A stretch of 64,000 nt of DNA from positions 25,356 through 89,355 of the forward strand of contig NZ_JAILNU010000084.1 of NCBI RefSeq assembly GCF_024691275.1, given 5' to 3'. The position numbers and the translations under genes are program-made. This DNA is from Ruminococcus sp. (GTDB lineage Bacteria; Bacillota; Clostridia; Oscillospirales; Ruminococcaceae). Shown piece by piece: positions 51,880 to 62,550 of the stretch (its first letter is position 1; every line of letters begins with the position of its first letter). The notes beneath the pieces are model-generated. The model did not search any database and was not told where the DNA came from. It worked only from the letters and a program-made list of their open reading frames with translations.

Positions 51880-52749
51880 TTATCTGCCTTTTTTCATTAT
51901 GAATGATGCGAGACAGAATGCGAAGAATATGCAGATATCTGCGGAAACTATGGTCGAACCTACAGGTGTTCCGACAAGTATTGCGATTATAAGACCGCTT
52001 GCTGCGCAGAAAAGTGAGATTATCACAGAGCATATTATAACGCTCCTGAAGCTCTTGAATATTCGCATTGCCGAAAGGGCAGGGAAGATAATGAGCGCGG
52101 AAATGAGCAGCGAGCCTACGAAATTCATTGCGAATACGATAATGACCGCTATGACAACTGCTATGAGCAGGTTGTACATATCCGAGCGCACTCCTGTTGC
52201 CTTGGCAAAGCTTTCATCGAATGTTACAGCGAATATCTTATTGTAGAAGATAAGGAATACTGCGACTACGACAACCGACATTCCGACACATATCCATACG
52301 TCTGTGATGGAGAGAGTGAGTATTGACGCTGAACCGAAGAGGGTACTGCATACATCGGCTGTGACGTTGCTCGATGTACGTTTGTTTCCGCTTTGTGAAG
52401 CGATATTCATTAGCATATATCCGATAGCAAGTGCTCCCACAGATATCATAGCGATGGCAGCGTCGCCTTTTATTTTTGTCTTGCTGCCTGTTCTCAGGAG
52501 GAGTATCGCGGCAGCAATAGTCACAGGCATTATTATGAGCATATTACTGGTGACACCTGCCACGGTGGCAACAGCCATAGCTCCGAAAGAAACGTGGGAA
52601 AGACCGTCTCCGATGAATGAAAAGCGCTTCATTACCAGCGTTACGCCGAGAAGCGACGAGCAGAGAGCTATAAGCAGTCCGACTATCATTGCATAGCGTA
52701 TAACAGGGAGCTGGAAGTAAGAGTGGAGTTTATCGAGTATCTCACTCAT
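51880..52749 (-). CDS. znuB: Zinc/manganese ABC transporter permease
   Basis: A 289-residue ABC-3 family permease with about eight helices (GLLIALCSSLLGVTLVMKRF, GDGLSHVSFGAMAVA, VGSLLISALIIFPA). ATG 52749 has GGGAGG eight bases upstream and overlaps the ATPase stop by eight bases. Forms the channel of the transporter with the two upstream genes. Confidence 0.92.
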   Translation of the reverse strand: MSEILDKLHSYFQLPVIRYAMIVGLLIALCSSLLGVTLVMKRFSFIGDGLSHVSFGAMAVATVAGVTSNMLIIMPVTIAAAILLLRTGSKTKIKGDAAIAMISVGALAIGYMLMNIASQSGNKRTSSNVTADVCSTLFGSASILTLSITDVWICVGMSVVVVAVFLIFYNKIFAVTFDESFAKATGVRSDMYNLLIAVVIAVIIVFAMNFVGSLLISALIIFPALSAMRIFKSFRSVIICSVIISLFCAASGLIIAILVGTPVGSTIVSADICIFFAFCLASFIMKKGR

Positions 52750-53464
52750 CGTCATCACCTCCCATTACTGTCAGGAAAGCCTGTCCTGTCTTGCTGGTGA
52801 GGTAGTCATCTTTTGTGCCGAAAAACAGCTGCTTTCTGCCAACGTGGAGTATATGCGTAGCGTATCTTACGGCTGCGTTCATATCGTGGGATACCATTAT
52901 TACGGTGATGCCGTCCTTTTTGTTAAGACTGCCGATGAGCTCATACATCTCGTTTGTAGCTTTTGGGTCAAGTCCTGTGACAGGTTCGTCGAGAAGTATC
53001 ATTTTTCTTGCGGCACATAAAGCTCTTGCAAGGAGCACCCTCTGCTGCTGACCGCCGGAAAGCTCTCTGTAGCAGCGTTTGGCAAGGGATTCTATCTCAA
53101 GTCTGTGCATCATATCGTGTGCAAGTTTTTTTTCTTCTTTATTGTAGAACGGACGCAGTCCACAGCGGTTCATGCAGCCTGACAGGACTATCTCACGGAC
53201 TGAGGCCGGAAAATCACGCTGCACCATAGTCTGCTGAGGCAGATAGCCTATCTCGTTCTTGCCGACCTCGCCGCACAGCTCGATATTGCCGCTGAGCTGA
53301 GGCTTCAGACCGAGCAGAGCCTTTATGAGCGTACTCTTTCCGGAGCCGTTTTCTCCGACTATGCATAAATAATCACCGCTGTTAACGGTGAAATTAAGAC
53401 CTTTCGTAACAACGTCCCCCTCGTATCCGAGAGAGACGTTTTCGCATTTCAGTAATGCTCCCAT
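52742..53464 (-). CDS. znuC: Zinc/manganese ABC transporter ATP-binding protein
   Basis: A 240-residue ATPase with Walker A GENGSGKST, Q-loop YLPQQ, signature LSGGQQQR, Walker B MILLDEPVTGLD and switch His MVSHD. ATG 53464 lies one base after the binding-protein stop. Energises metal uptake. Confidence 0.94.
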   Translation of the reverse strand: MGALLKCENVSLGYEGDVVTKGLNFTVNSGDYLCIVGENGSGKSTLIKALLGLKPQLSGNIELCGEVGKNEIGYLPQQTMVQRDFPASVREIVLSGCMNRCGLRPFYNKEEKKLAHDMMHRLEIESLAKRCYRELSGGQQQRVLLARALCAARKMILLDEPVTGLDPKATNEMYELIGSLNKKDGITVIMVSHDMNAAVRYATHILHVGRKQLFFGTKDDYLTSKTGQAFLTVMGGDDDE

Positions 53465-53465
53465 A

Positions 53466-54449
53466 TTAATCAAGCACCTTCTTCAAAGTATCGAGATTAT
53501 CCTGCATTATCGAGATATATGCAGCTCCGTCCGCAATATCGCTGTCAGTTACGGACTGTAAGGAGTTGAGCTTCTCGACAGCAGCATTTTTATTTTTTGA
53601 GTTGTTGATTATTGATCTTGCAAGTGAATCATCGGAATTCTCTATGATAAATACAGTATCCAGTTTGAGGTCATCAAGCTTTCCCGCAAGTTTTGCCACA
53701 GTCTCGAAGCTGGCTTCCGACTCTGCCGAACAGCCTGCGAAAGCGGCATAGTAATCAATGCCGTAGTCATCGACGAGATAGCGGAACGGAAAACGATCCC
53801 CGAAAAGTACAGTCTTTGTTGACGCATTGTCAGCCATATCCCTGAAAGCTTTGTCAAGAGAACTCAGCTCTGCGCTGTAGGCAGAAAGGTTTGATCTGTA
53901 TTTGTCTGCATTTGCCGCATCAAGTTCGCAGAGATCATCGCATATTATGCTGCATATGGTCTGTGCATTGCGCACCGACAGCCATACGTGTTCATCGTAT
54001 TCCGGCTCGCTTTCTGTGTGGGAGTGTTCCTCGTGTTCGCCCTCCATTCCTTCTTTCAGCTCTTCCTCTTTGAGCTGATCCCGTACAGTGTCAAAAAGCT
54101 TTACGACCTTCATATTCTTGTTTGCGGAGTTTTTTAGTGCGTCATCGACCCAGCTTTCGGACTCTCCTCCAACATATATGAACATATCGCAATTGGAGAT
54201 CGTCATCATATCGTCAACGCTTGGCTGATAGTTGTGTATGTCGATACCGCTTGAAAGGAGATATGTGATATCGGTATTGCCGCTCTCTCCGACAATATTC
54301 CTTGTCCAGTCGTATTCGGAAAAATCGGTGCATACGATGCTCAGCTTTTCCTTTTTTTCAGCAGCACTTGTGCTGCCGCAGCCTGTAAACATAGCTGCAA
54401 ACATTACTGCTGCAACGGACAGTGCAGCCTTTCTGCGAGTGAATTCCAT
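53466..54449 (-). CDS. znuA: Zinc ABC transporter substrate-binding lipoprotein
   Basis: A 327-residue cluster A-I metal-binding protein. Lipoprotein signal with lipobox FTGCGS. A His/Glu-rich loop (EHEEHSHTESEP) is typical of ZnuA and of zinc rather than manganese specificity. The conserved DEHVWLS gives a ligand His and precedes the linker helix. It captures metal outside the membrane. First gene of the operon, with a Fur/Zur-type operator over its start region. Confidence 0.93.
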   Translation of the reverse strand: MEFTRRKAALSVAAVMFAAMFTGCGSTSAAEKKEKLSIVCTDFSEYDWTRNIVGESGNTDITYLLSSGIDIHNYQPSVDDMMTISNCDMFIYVGGESESWVDDALKNSANKNMKVVKLFDTVRDQLKEEELKEGMEGEHEEHSHTESEPEYDEHVWLSVRNAQTICSIICDDLCELDAANADKYRSNLSAYSAELSSLDKAFRDMADNASTKTVLFGDRFPFRYLVDDYGIDYYAAFAGCSAESEASFETVAKLAGKLDDLKLDTVFIIENSDDSLARSIINNSKNKNAAVEKLNSLQSVTDSDIADGAAYISIMQDNLDTLKKVLD

Positions 54450-54474
54450 AGATCCGCTCCTTTATCCTTTTGAA

Positions 54475-54526
54475 TTTGATAATCATTTTCAAATCATATT
54501 ATACTTGATTTGAACTGATATGTCAA
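54475..54526 (-). promoter_or_regulatory. Zinc operon promoter with Fur/Zur-type operator
   Basis: Minus strand: TTGACA (54521-54526), 17-base spacer, TATAAT (54498-54503). The 7-1-7 box TGATAAT-C-ATTTTCA (54477-54491) covers the transcription start. It should allow metal-dependent repression. Confidence 0.8.
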
Positions 54527-54582
54527 TAGGGGAGCGTTAATTTCATAAAAATGTCAGGATAAGCTTTTTCGGCATGATACTG

Positions 54583-54632
54583 CACAATAATAAAAAAATA
54601 ATTGCTTCACAATAATAAAAAAATAATTGCTT
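54583..54632. repeat. 25-bp tandem duplication upstream of prfB
   Basis: The unit CACAATAATAAAAAAATAAT plus TGCTT occurs twice head to tail. A recent duplication in AT-rich spacer. Confidence 0.9.
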
Positions 54633-54699
54633 CACCTCTTGCAGTCTGAAAAAAAATATGATATAATGTATATATCTATGTTTGAAAGGAATTGAAACT

Positions 54700-55818
54700 A
54701 TGATAATACTTGATGAACTCAGAGTCGAAATGACAGGCTACCGCAAGGAAATGGCGGAGCTCGCAGACGTTCTGAATATAGAAGCCGCAAAGAAACGAGT
54801 TGCGGAGCTTGGCGACGAGACTGCAAAGGAAGGTTTCTGGGATGACCTCGAAAATTCCCAGAAAGTCCTCAAGGAACAGAAGTCTCTTGAGCGAAAGATC
54901 GAGAAGTTCAACAAGCTCAATAACAGCCTCGAAGATCTCATAACCCTTATCGAGCTTTCTATCGAAGCTGATGATGAGAGTGACATCGAGGAAATAAAGA
55001 GCGAGTCGGAGATCTTCAAGACAAAGCTTGAAGACGAGAAGCTTTCCACTCTCCTTACAGGCGAGTACGATAATTCCAATGCTATCCTCACATTCCATGC
55101 AGGCGCAGGCGGAACAGAGGCTCAGGACTGGGCCGAAATGCTCTACCGTATGTACAATCACTGGGCTGAGCGCCACGACTTCAAGGTGGAGCTGCTTGAT
55201 TACCTCGACGGCGATGACGCAGGTATGAAGTCCGCTTCTATCCTTATTGAAGGCGACAACGCTTACGGCTATATGAAGTCGGAATCAGGCGTTCACAGAC
55301 TTGTCCGTATCTCACCTTTCGACGCTTCGGGCAGAAGACATACTTCTTTCGCAGCTCTCGAAGTTATGCCTGAAATTGACGATTCTATCGAAGTTGATAT
55401 CCGTCCCGAGGACATCGAGATGGAGGTTTACCGTTCAAGCGGCGCAGGCGGACAGAAGGTCAACAAGACCAGCTCGGCTGTACGTCTTATCCACAAGCCT
55501 ACAGGTATCGTTGTTTCATGTCAGACTCAGCGAAGCCAGTACCAGAATAAGGACTACGCTATGAAGATGCTCCGTTCAAAGCTCATCGAGATCAAGGAGC
55601 GTGAGCACCTCGAAAAGATCGAGGATATCAAGGGCGTTCAGAACCAGATCGCATGGGGTTCACAGATACGTTCTTATGTATTCATGCCTTACACACTTGT
55701 AAAGGATCACCGCACAGGCTTTGAAAACGGTAATATCCAGGCAGTTATGGACGGCGATCTTGACGGATTTATCAATGCTTACCTCAAGTCGCTCTCACAC
55801 GGAACTCTTGAAAAGTAA
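54700..55818 (+). CDS. prfB: Peptide chain release factor 2
   Basis: A 372-residue release factor that reads UGA and UAA. The SPF tripeptide that selects UGA (VRISPFDASGRRHTSF) and the peptidyl-hydrolysis motif GGQ (SSGAGGQKVNKT) are present. The reading frame is continuous from ATG 54700 with no internal UGA after the first 25 or so codons, so the programmed +1 frameshift found in most prfB genes is missing. ATG follows GAAAGGA. Single gene. Confidence 0.96.
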   Translation: MIILDELRVEMTGYRKEMAELADVLNIEAAKKRVAELGDETAKEGFWDDLENSQKVLKEQKSLERKIEKFNKLNNSLEDLITLIELSIEADDESDIEEIKSESEIFKTKLEDEKLSTLLTGEYDNSNAILTFHAGAGGTEAQDWAEMLYRMYNHWAERHDFKVELLDYLDGDDAGMKSASILIEGDNAYGYMKSESGVHRLVRISPFDASGRRHTSFAALEVMPEIDDSIEVDIRPEDIEMEVYRSSGAGGQKVNKTSSAVRLIHKPTGIVVSCQTQRSQYQNKDYAMKMLRSKLIEIKEREHLEKIEDIKGVQNQIAWGSQIRSYVFMPYTLVKDHRTGFENGNIQAVMDGDLDGFINAYLKSLSHGTLEK

Positions 55819-55846
55819 TTTGTGAGTTGGGGGTCGTTAAGATAAA

Positions 55847-56350
55847 ATGAAGAAGTATATCAAAAAATTTCTTCCAATTTTTGCTGTAGTTGTTATAGCA
55901 TTGACTGCACTGAGGTTTTTTGCTCCATCTGCATTCTTCGGGTATGTTTACCCTTTCAGCAGAATAAAGGGAAAAGTTTCTGTAACTATTGACGGCAAAA
56001 AAGTACCGCTTTCGGACTGCAATATCAGCTGCAAGAAAGCAGACGGAAGCGAAAAAGTACACGTATTTGGCAGTAAGATCAGGATACGTGCAGGCAAGTA
56101 CGGTTGTTATGAGTTTATTATTGAGCATGACGGCGTTGAAATACCATTTTGTTTCAGTCAGTCAAACTGCTGGAACTGTGAAGATTTCGAGCTTTCATTC
56201 AGCGTTGACACCGCAAAAAATACAGTATCATGTACTGGCTGGAAAAGAGGCCTTGAAGAGAACGGTTTAAGGGAAGATAAAATAGATATCGACGATACTT
56301 TCAACTTTGACGATATTCCGTCTGAGGGAATACGTATTACTTCTGTTTGA
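55847..56350 (+). CDS. Hypothetical membrane-anchored protein
   Basis: A 167-residue protein with a basic N-terminus and one helix (IFAVVVIALTALRFFA, about 10-25). The rest is a beta-rich extracytoplasmic domain (KVSVTIDGKKVPLSDCNISC, GCYEFIIEHDGVEIPF), similar in style to small surface beta-sandwich domains. No family recognised. The ribosome site is weak (GGGGG 15 bases upstream). Confidence 0.6.
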   Translation: MKKYIKKFLPIFAVVVIALTALRFFAPSAFFGYVYPFSRIKGKVSVTIDGKKVPLSDCNISCKKADGSEKVHVFGSKIRIRAGKYGCYEFIIEHDGVEIPFCFSQSNCWNCEDFELSFSVDTAKNTVSCTGWKRGLEENGLREDKIDIDDTFNFDDIPSEGIRITSV

Positions 56351-56362
56351 ATAAGACATTTT

Positions 56363-56390
56363 AAAGGGACGGAATGACCGTCCCTTTTTC
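56363..56390. terminator. Bidirectional terminator
   Basis: AAAGGGACGG-AATGA-CCGTCCCTTT then TT, between convergent genes. Confidence 0.9.
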
Positions 56391-56391
56391 G

Positions 56392-56769
56392 TTAGAATAC
56401 ACTTGTGAGAAGCGGCGTTTCACCGCTTTTCAGCATTTCAAGCATATCGTGCAGCTCAGCAAACTCAGCGGTCAGCTCTGCATCGTCTTTTCCTGCAAGC
56501 TCTCCTATCCGCGAGCAAAGGCGGTCTATCTCCTCAAGCTTTTCGTATTTCAGAAGCACGGAGGCTTTTTTTCGGAATTGCTCCCATTGACCCCTGAGCT
56601 TTTGGACGGCTGCCTTTACACTTTCCATATCGCCCTTGTCGAAAAGCTCGTTCGCTGCGGAGAGCTCTGACAGCATATTGCTGCATTTTTGGTTTATCCA
56701 TGTGCCTGACAGGGTACTTAGTCCTATCAGCATTACCAGGATAAAAGCGCTTATCTTAACTCTTGTCAC
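56392..56769 (-). CDS. DUF4363 membrane-anchored protein
   Basis: A 125-residue protein. GTG 56769 has GGAGGTAATAACT upstream and overlaps the DUF421 gene by 14 bases. One N-terminal helix (FILVMLIGLSTLSGTW), then a helical bundle with heptads (SELSAANELFDKGD, KLRGQWEQFRKKASVLL). DUF4363 is regularly encoded next to DUF421 in Firmicutes; function unknown, perhaps a partner at the membrane surface. Confidence 0.8.
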   Translation of the reverse strand: MTRVKISAFILVMLIGLSTLSGTWINQKCSNMLSELSAANELFDKGDMESVKAAVQKLRGQWEQFRKKASVLLKYEKLEEIDRLCSRIGELAGKDDAELTAEFAELHDMLEMLKSGETPLLTSVF

Positions 56770-57475
56770 AGTTATTACCTCCAAGTGTGAGATGTTTAGG
56801 AGCTTTTCCGTTTTTGTCGGCAACAAAGCAGTTTCCGTCGCAGTCTGCGGTCATTATGAAAACCTCATTGACTGTTAGCCCGTTTGCTTTCAGCAGAGCT
56901 TCTACAGATGCCCTGCCTGTACGCAGAGTTTCAAGGGCTTGCGGTACAAATTTGCCGTCGGATATTATCATCACGGGCGGATCGGTGCAGTCGGCAGCTA
57001 TCTTCATGTCACTTCGGGTCGGAGTATCCTCTGTCTGCTTCTTCATGACGGAAACGCTGCCTGTAGTCTCGACAATGGCGAACTGTACGTCGCTGAGGTC
57101 GAAGATATCTTTGCTGCGCAGAGCCATGAGCAGATCGTCCGCAGAAAAGCGCAGCTCGCGGAGAATATCGCGCTCTATCTTGCCGCCGCGGACGATGATC
57201 TTAGGACTGCCCGATATGAGCTTTCGCAGCTTAGGAAAGTGCAGGTTCAGCCAAGATACTATCACCTCAAAACTGACAAGTGACAATATCGGTGTTATTC
57301 CTACGATAACGGGGATATTTACGTCTTCGAGGGGGAGTGTTGCAATATTCGATACAAGTATGGTTATTACCAGCTCTGATGGCTGTAATTCGCCAAGCTG
57401 ACGCTTTCCCATAAGTCTTACGGCGAATATGACCAGCGGATAGAGTATGAGTGAACGGATAAGTATAACAGACAT
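56756..57475 (-). CDS. DUF421 (YetF-like) membrane protein
   Basis: A 239-residue protein with three N-terminal helices (LIRSLILYPLVIFAVRLMGKRQLG, ITILVSNIATLP, VIVGITPILSLVSFEVI) and a cytoplasmic domain carrying the family motif GKIERDILRELRFSADDLL. YetF proteins are needed for spore or envelope functions in bacilli; here the role is unknown. ATG 57475 with AAAGGAG upstream. Confidence 0.88.
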   Translation of the reverse strand: MSVILIRSLILYPLVIFAVRLMGKRQLGELQPSELVITILVSNIATLPLEDVNIPVIVGITPILSLVSFEVIVSWLNLHFPKLRKLISGSPKIIVRGGKIERDILRELRFSADDLLMALRSKDIFDLSDVQFAIVETTGSVSVMKKQTEDTPTRSDMKIAADCTDPPVMIISDGKFVPQALETLRTGRASVEALLKANGLTVNEVFIMTADCDGNCFVADKNGKAPKHLTLGGNNCDKS

Positions 57476-57527
57476 AAAAACAGCTCCTTTGCAGTTATTG
57501 TACCGCAAAAGAGCGTATATATGCAAG

Positions 57528-57548
57528 AAGCCGCGCAAATGCGCGGCT
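57528..57548 (-). terminator. Terminator of cytidylate kinase-like gene
   Basis: CCGCGC / GCGCGG stem with flanking A-G/C-T pairs and a CTTCTTG tail on the minus strand. Confidence 0.7.
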
Positions 57549-57552
57549 GTAA

Positions 57553-58176
57553 TTATTCCTGTGCGTTTTTGTTGTATTCTTTGAAGGCTTTCACGATGAT
57601 CTCTGCGCAGAGCTCGTCGCCCAGTTCGGCACTATTGAGACAAAGAGCATACTGATCTTTATCCTGCCATACTCTGCCCGTGTTGACATTGTAGAATGTC
57701 TCGCGGCGTTTGTCAGCCTTTTTCATAATGGACTCCGCCTTGTTCTCCTTGACGTTATACTGCTCAATAGCTCGTTTTACGCGAGACTTTGTATCGGAGT
57801 AGATGTAGACGCTGAAGCAGCCCTTTTCCTCGAGTATATAGCTTCCGCATCTGCCGACGAGCACGAAGCTTTTTTCCTTTTCGGCTATCTCGTTTATGAT
57901 ACGGCTCTCCATGAGGAAGACTTTATCGGACAACGGGAGATTTTCTTCCATTGCTCTTGTTGGATTCGCATTGATGAGCAGCGAATAAAGGAAGCTTGTG
58001 GGGACATTTTCTTCTGCGTTTTCAAGGTATTCGGGAGATATCCCACATCTTTCGGCAGTCATTTCCAGTATCTGGCGGTTATAGAAGTTTATGCCGAGTT
58101 TTTCAGCAGTAAGTTTACCGATGTTGCTGCCGCCGCTTCCGTATTGTCGTTCGATTGTTATGATGTTCTTTTTCAT
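57553..58176 (-). CDS. Cytidylate kinase-like protein (AAA_26 type)
   Basis: A 207-residue P-loop kinase. The N-terminal ITIERQYGSGGSNIG is the phosphate-binding loop of the cytidylate-kinase-like family, distinct from Cmk. LVGRCGSYILEE and the late RETFYNVNTGRVW are also typical. It may phosphorylate a nucleotide or related substrate; members are widespread in Clostridia without proven activity. Confidence 0.85.
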   Translation of the reverse strand: MKKNIITIERQYGSGGSNIGKLTAEKLGINFYNRQILEMTAERCGISPEYLENAEENVPTSFLYSLLINANPTRAMEENLPLSDKVFLMESRIINEIAEKEKSFVLVGRCGSYILEEKGCFSVYIYSDTKSRVKRAIEQYNVKENKAESIMKKADKRRETFYNVNTGRVWQDKDQYALCLNSAELGDELCAEIIVKAFKEYNKNAQE

Positions 58177-58331
58177 GTGGTACCCCCAGGCTAAAGATAT
58201 AATTATATAGATATAATAGTATTATACCACATTATGTACATATTTCAAGAATAATCGAAAGTATAATTGTGATTTATGCAAAATTCTATGTTTTGACCAA
58301 TTTATCCCGTTCTGCATTGTGCAATTTTAAA

Positions 58332-58366
58332 ATAAAAACCTCCCGTTGGTTAGCACAACGGGAGGT
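58332..58366 (-). terminator. Terminator of gdhA
   Basis: ACCTCCCGTTG / CAACGGGAGGT stem then TTTTTATTTT on the minus strand. Confidence 0.92.
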
Positions 58367-58415
58367 ATATTTACTTTACTGCTCTAACTGATGAGTCACT
58401 ATCAGTTGTTTATGA

Positions 58416-59825
<1,410 letters not shown>

Positions 59826-59870
59826 TCACATTTGATTATAACACTACATTATTGATTTTGCAAGACTTTA
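59826..59870 (-). promoter_or_regulatory. gdhA promoter
   Basis: The minus strand reads TTGCAA, 17-base spacer, TATAAT. The leader has a small CTGCG-GTAAA-CGCAG hairpin. Confidence 0.72.
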
Positions 59871-60059
59871 TTGCAGTGAATTTAAAAAAAATTGCGTTTT
59901 TGTAAGTGCTGCACAAATCGGCGTCGAATTTTTATCCATATTGACGATGTTTTTGTATGTTTTCATAATTATGTCGGCAGTAAGTTGTAAGGTTTGGCTG
60001 AGTTTTTGCTGTTTCCGATAATTTGCGCAAAAAGTTGGTATAATTTGCCTGCTATTGTA

Positions 60060-60088
60060 TTGATTTTTTCGGCAATATATAGTATAAT
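60060..60088 (+). promoter_or_regulatory. Promoter of HD-metY-flavodoxin unit
   Basis: TTGATT (60060-60065), 17-base spacer, TATAAT (60083-60088). The stretch 59871-60059 shows nothing else. Confidence 0.78.
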
Positions 60089-60132
60089 TGATATATTATG
60101 AGGGAGATATCCTATCTGAGGAGGTATGCCCG

Positions 60133-60639
60133 ATGCTAAAAGCAATATGTTCTTCAAAGGAACTGACGGATAACAGCTACTATGACTGCGTAAGCGATCT
60201 CATCGGAAGCGAGCAGGTGCAGGAGCTGAAAAATATCACTCATCATGTTTCAACTACCCGTTTTCAGCATTGTGTCAACGTATCCTATTATAGTTATATT
60301 GTTTGCAGAAAATTCAAACTGAATGCTCGTTCTGCCGCAAGAGCGGGACTGCTCCACGATCTTTTCTTCTATGACCGCAAGGAGTATAACGCTTCTAAAA
60401 TAAAAGGTCAGGCTTCTCACAGCAAAAAACATTCTATGGAAGCGTGTGCGAATGCTGCTGAGTTAACACATATCACCTGCCTTGAACGCGATATGATTGA
60501 AAAGCATATGTGGCCTGCAACAAGACCTATGCCAAGATACAAAGAGACATACATAATAACCATTATCGACAAATACTGCGCCGTCCTTGAATTCTGTGTA
60601 CCAAGAGTGCAAAGGTTCATTGCGGGGAAAACGCGGTAA
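60133..60639 (+). CDS. HD-domain phosphohydrolase
   Basis: A 168-residue protein with metal-binding HD motifs: RFQHCVNVSYYSY (His), GLLHDLFFYD (HD), HSKKHSMEACANA and the late DKYCA Asp. HD proteins hydrolyse phosphate esters, often of nucleotides. ATG 60133 with GAGGAGG upstream is preferred to in-frame ATG 60088, which lies in the -10 box. Located before metY; probably cotranscribed. Confidence 0.85.
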   Translation: MLKAICSSKELTDNSYYDCVSDLIGSEQVQELKNITHHVSTTRFQHCVNVSYYSYIVCRKFKLNARSAARAGLLHDLFFYDRKEYNASKIKGQASHSKKHSMEACANAAELTHITCLERDMIEKHMWPATRPMPRYKETYIITIIDKYCAVLEFCVPRVQRFIAGKTR

Positions 60640-60665
60640 TATATATTTCAGGAGGTATCTTAACA

Positions 60666-61934
60666 ATGAAGATCGAAACCAAATGCCTGCACGCAGGTTA
60701 CACACCTAAGAATACAGAGCCGAGAGTTGTGCCTATAGTACAGAGTACTACTTATGTGTACGACTCTACAGATGACGTTGCTGCTGTATTCGATGATCCT
60801 ACCAAGAGCCTTATCTATTCACGCTTCGAGAACCCTACTGTTATGGCGGTCGAGGATAAGATCGCTGCTCTCGAGGGCGGTATCGGTGCTATGTGTACCT
60901 CCAGCGGACAGGCGGCTTCACTGCTTTCGCTCCTTAACATCTTAAAAGCAGGAGACAGCTTTATCTCAGCAGCTACTATTTACGGCGGAACTGTAAATCT
61001 CTTTGCGTATACCCTTAAAAAGCTCGGTATCGAGTGCATCTTCGTCAATGCAGATGCTTCCGAGGACGAGATAAGAGCTGCCTTCAAACCTAATACAAAG
61101 GCTGTTTTCGGCGAGACACTCGCAAATCCTGCACTTGCTGTTTTTGATATCGAAAAATTCGCTAAGATAGCTCATGAGAACGGTGTTCCGCTCATCATCG
61201 ACAATACCTTCCCGACACCTATTCTTTGCAGACCTTTCGAGTACGGCGCTGATATCGTTATCCACTCCACTACAAAGTATATGGACGGCCATGCTGTCCA
61301 GGGCGGCGGTGTTATCGTTGATTCAGGCAACTTCGACTGGACAAACGGCAAGTTCCCTGAGTTCACAGAGCCTGATGAGAGCTATCACGGCACTATCTAT
61401 ACCAAAACTTACGGCAAGGCTGCATACATTATAAAAGCAAGAATGCAGCTTATGCGTGACTTCGGCTGCTATCCTTCAGCTCAGTCCGCATTTTACCTCA
61501 ACCTGGGACTTGAAACACTTCATATCCGTATGAAGCAGTACTGCGAAAATGCATTGACTGTTGCAAAGTTCCTTGAGGCAAATGAGCACGTTGAATCTGT
61601 AAACTATCCTGCTCTTGAAGGCAATAAGTACCACGAGCTTGCCAAGAAGTACCTCCCTGACGGTACGAGCGGCGTTATCTCGTTCGTTATCAAGGGCGGA
61701 AGAAATACTGCCGTTAAATTTATGGATTCACTCAAGCTTGCTTCAAATGAAGTTCACGTTGCCGATATCCGTACCTGCGTCCTTCACCCTGCAAGTGCAA
61801 CACACCGTCAGCTTACAGACGAGCAGCTCGTTGCCTGCGGCATAAACGGCGGACTTATCAGACTTTCTGTCGGTCTTGAAAATGTAGAAGATATCCTTGA
61901 TGATCTCAAGGGAGCTTTTGCTGCTATAGATTGA
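60666..61934 (+). CDS. metY: O-acetylhomoserine sulfhydrylase
   Basis: A 422-residue PLP enzyme of the Cys/Met metabolism family, in the size class of MetY. It makes homocysteine from O-acetylhomoserine and sulfide. PLP motifs: SSGQAASLLS, GETLANPALAVFD, DNTFPTP, and the Schiff-base Lys in IHSTTKYMDGH. C-terminal IRTCVLHPASATHRQL and GLIRLSVGLE are typical. AGGAGG precedes the ATG. Confidence 0.95.
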   Translation: MKIETKCLHAGYTPKNTEPRVVPIVQSTTYVYDSTDDVAAVFDDPTKSLIYSRFENPTVMAVEDKIAALEGGIGAMCTSSGQAASLLSLLNILKAGDSFISAATIYGGTVNLFAYTLKKLGIECIFVNADASEDEIRAAFKPNTKAVFGETLANPALAVFDIEKFAKIAHENGVPLIIDNTFPTPILCRPFEYGADIVIHSTTKYMDGHAVQGGGVIVDSGNFDWTNGKFPEFTEPDESYHGTIYTKTYGKAAYIIKARMQLMRDFGCYPSAQSAFYLNLGLETLHIRMKQYCENALTVAKFLEANEHVESVNYPALEGNKYHELAKKYLPDGTSGVISFVIKGGRNTAVKFMDSLKLASNEVHVADIRTCVLHPASATHRQLTDEQLVACGINGGLIRLSVGLENVEDILDDLKGAFAAID

Positions 61935-61976
61935 TAATTATTACAGAAGCCATGAGATTTATATGAGGAAAAAATT

Positions 61977-62522
61977 ATGAAAACACTGATAATTTATTCA
62001 TCACAGACAGGTTTCACTAAACGCTACACTGAATGGCTTGCAGAAAAATTATGCGCTGAGACTATGACGGTAAAAGAGGCTCATAAAAAAGATGATTCCT
62101 ATTTCAAGCCTTATGACGCTATAATCTACGGCGGTTGGGTAGCTGTTGAAAAAATACACAAAGCAGACTGGTTCCTTAAAAGGATCAGTAAATGGGAGGG
62201 GAAGAAGCTCGCTATTTTCGGCGTGGGAGCAAGTCCTATAACATATTCGGGAGTTGATGGGCTCCTAAAGAGAGCACTCAACGATGAGCAGCGGAAATAT
62301 GTCAAGGCATTTTACTGCGAGGGCGGTATCGACTATAGTAAGATGTCCATGGGCTCAAAGGTCCTTATGAAGACTTTTGTCGCAATGCTCAAAGGTAAAA
62401 AGAATAAAACTCCTGATGAGAAAGCTATGTTTGAACACATCTCAAAGTCCTGCGATTGTTCCGATCCGAAGTACCTCGAGCCTATAGTGGATTACATAAA
62501 CAGTCCCGCAGAGACTGCTTGA
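61977..62522 (+). CDS. Flavodoxin-domain protein
   Basis: A 181-residue flavodoxin-like protein (Flavodoxin_5). The FMN phosphate loop is YSSQTGFTKRY; IIYGGWVAVEKIH and LAIFGVGASP line the isoalloxazine site. Similar proteins act as electron carriers or protoporphyrinogen oxidase-like reductases; the partner is unknown. Last gene of the HD-metY unit, 42 bases after metY. Confidence 0.85.
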   Translation: MKTLIIYSSQTGFTKRYTEWLAEKLCAETMTVKEAHKKDDSYFKPYDAIIYGGWVAVEKIHKADWFLKRISKWEGKKLAIFGVGASPITYSGVDGLLKRALNDEQRKYVKAFYCEGGIDYSKMSMGSKVLMKTFVAMLKGKKNKTPDEKAMFEHISKSCDCSDPKYLEPIVDYINSPAETA

Positions 62523-62550
62523 AATAATAAGTAAACAGCATATGTAATGA

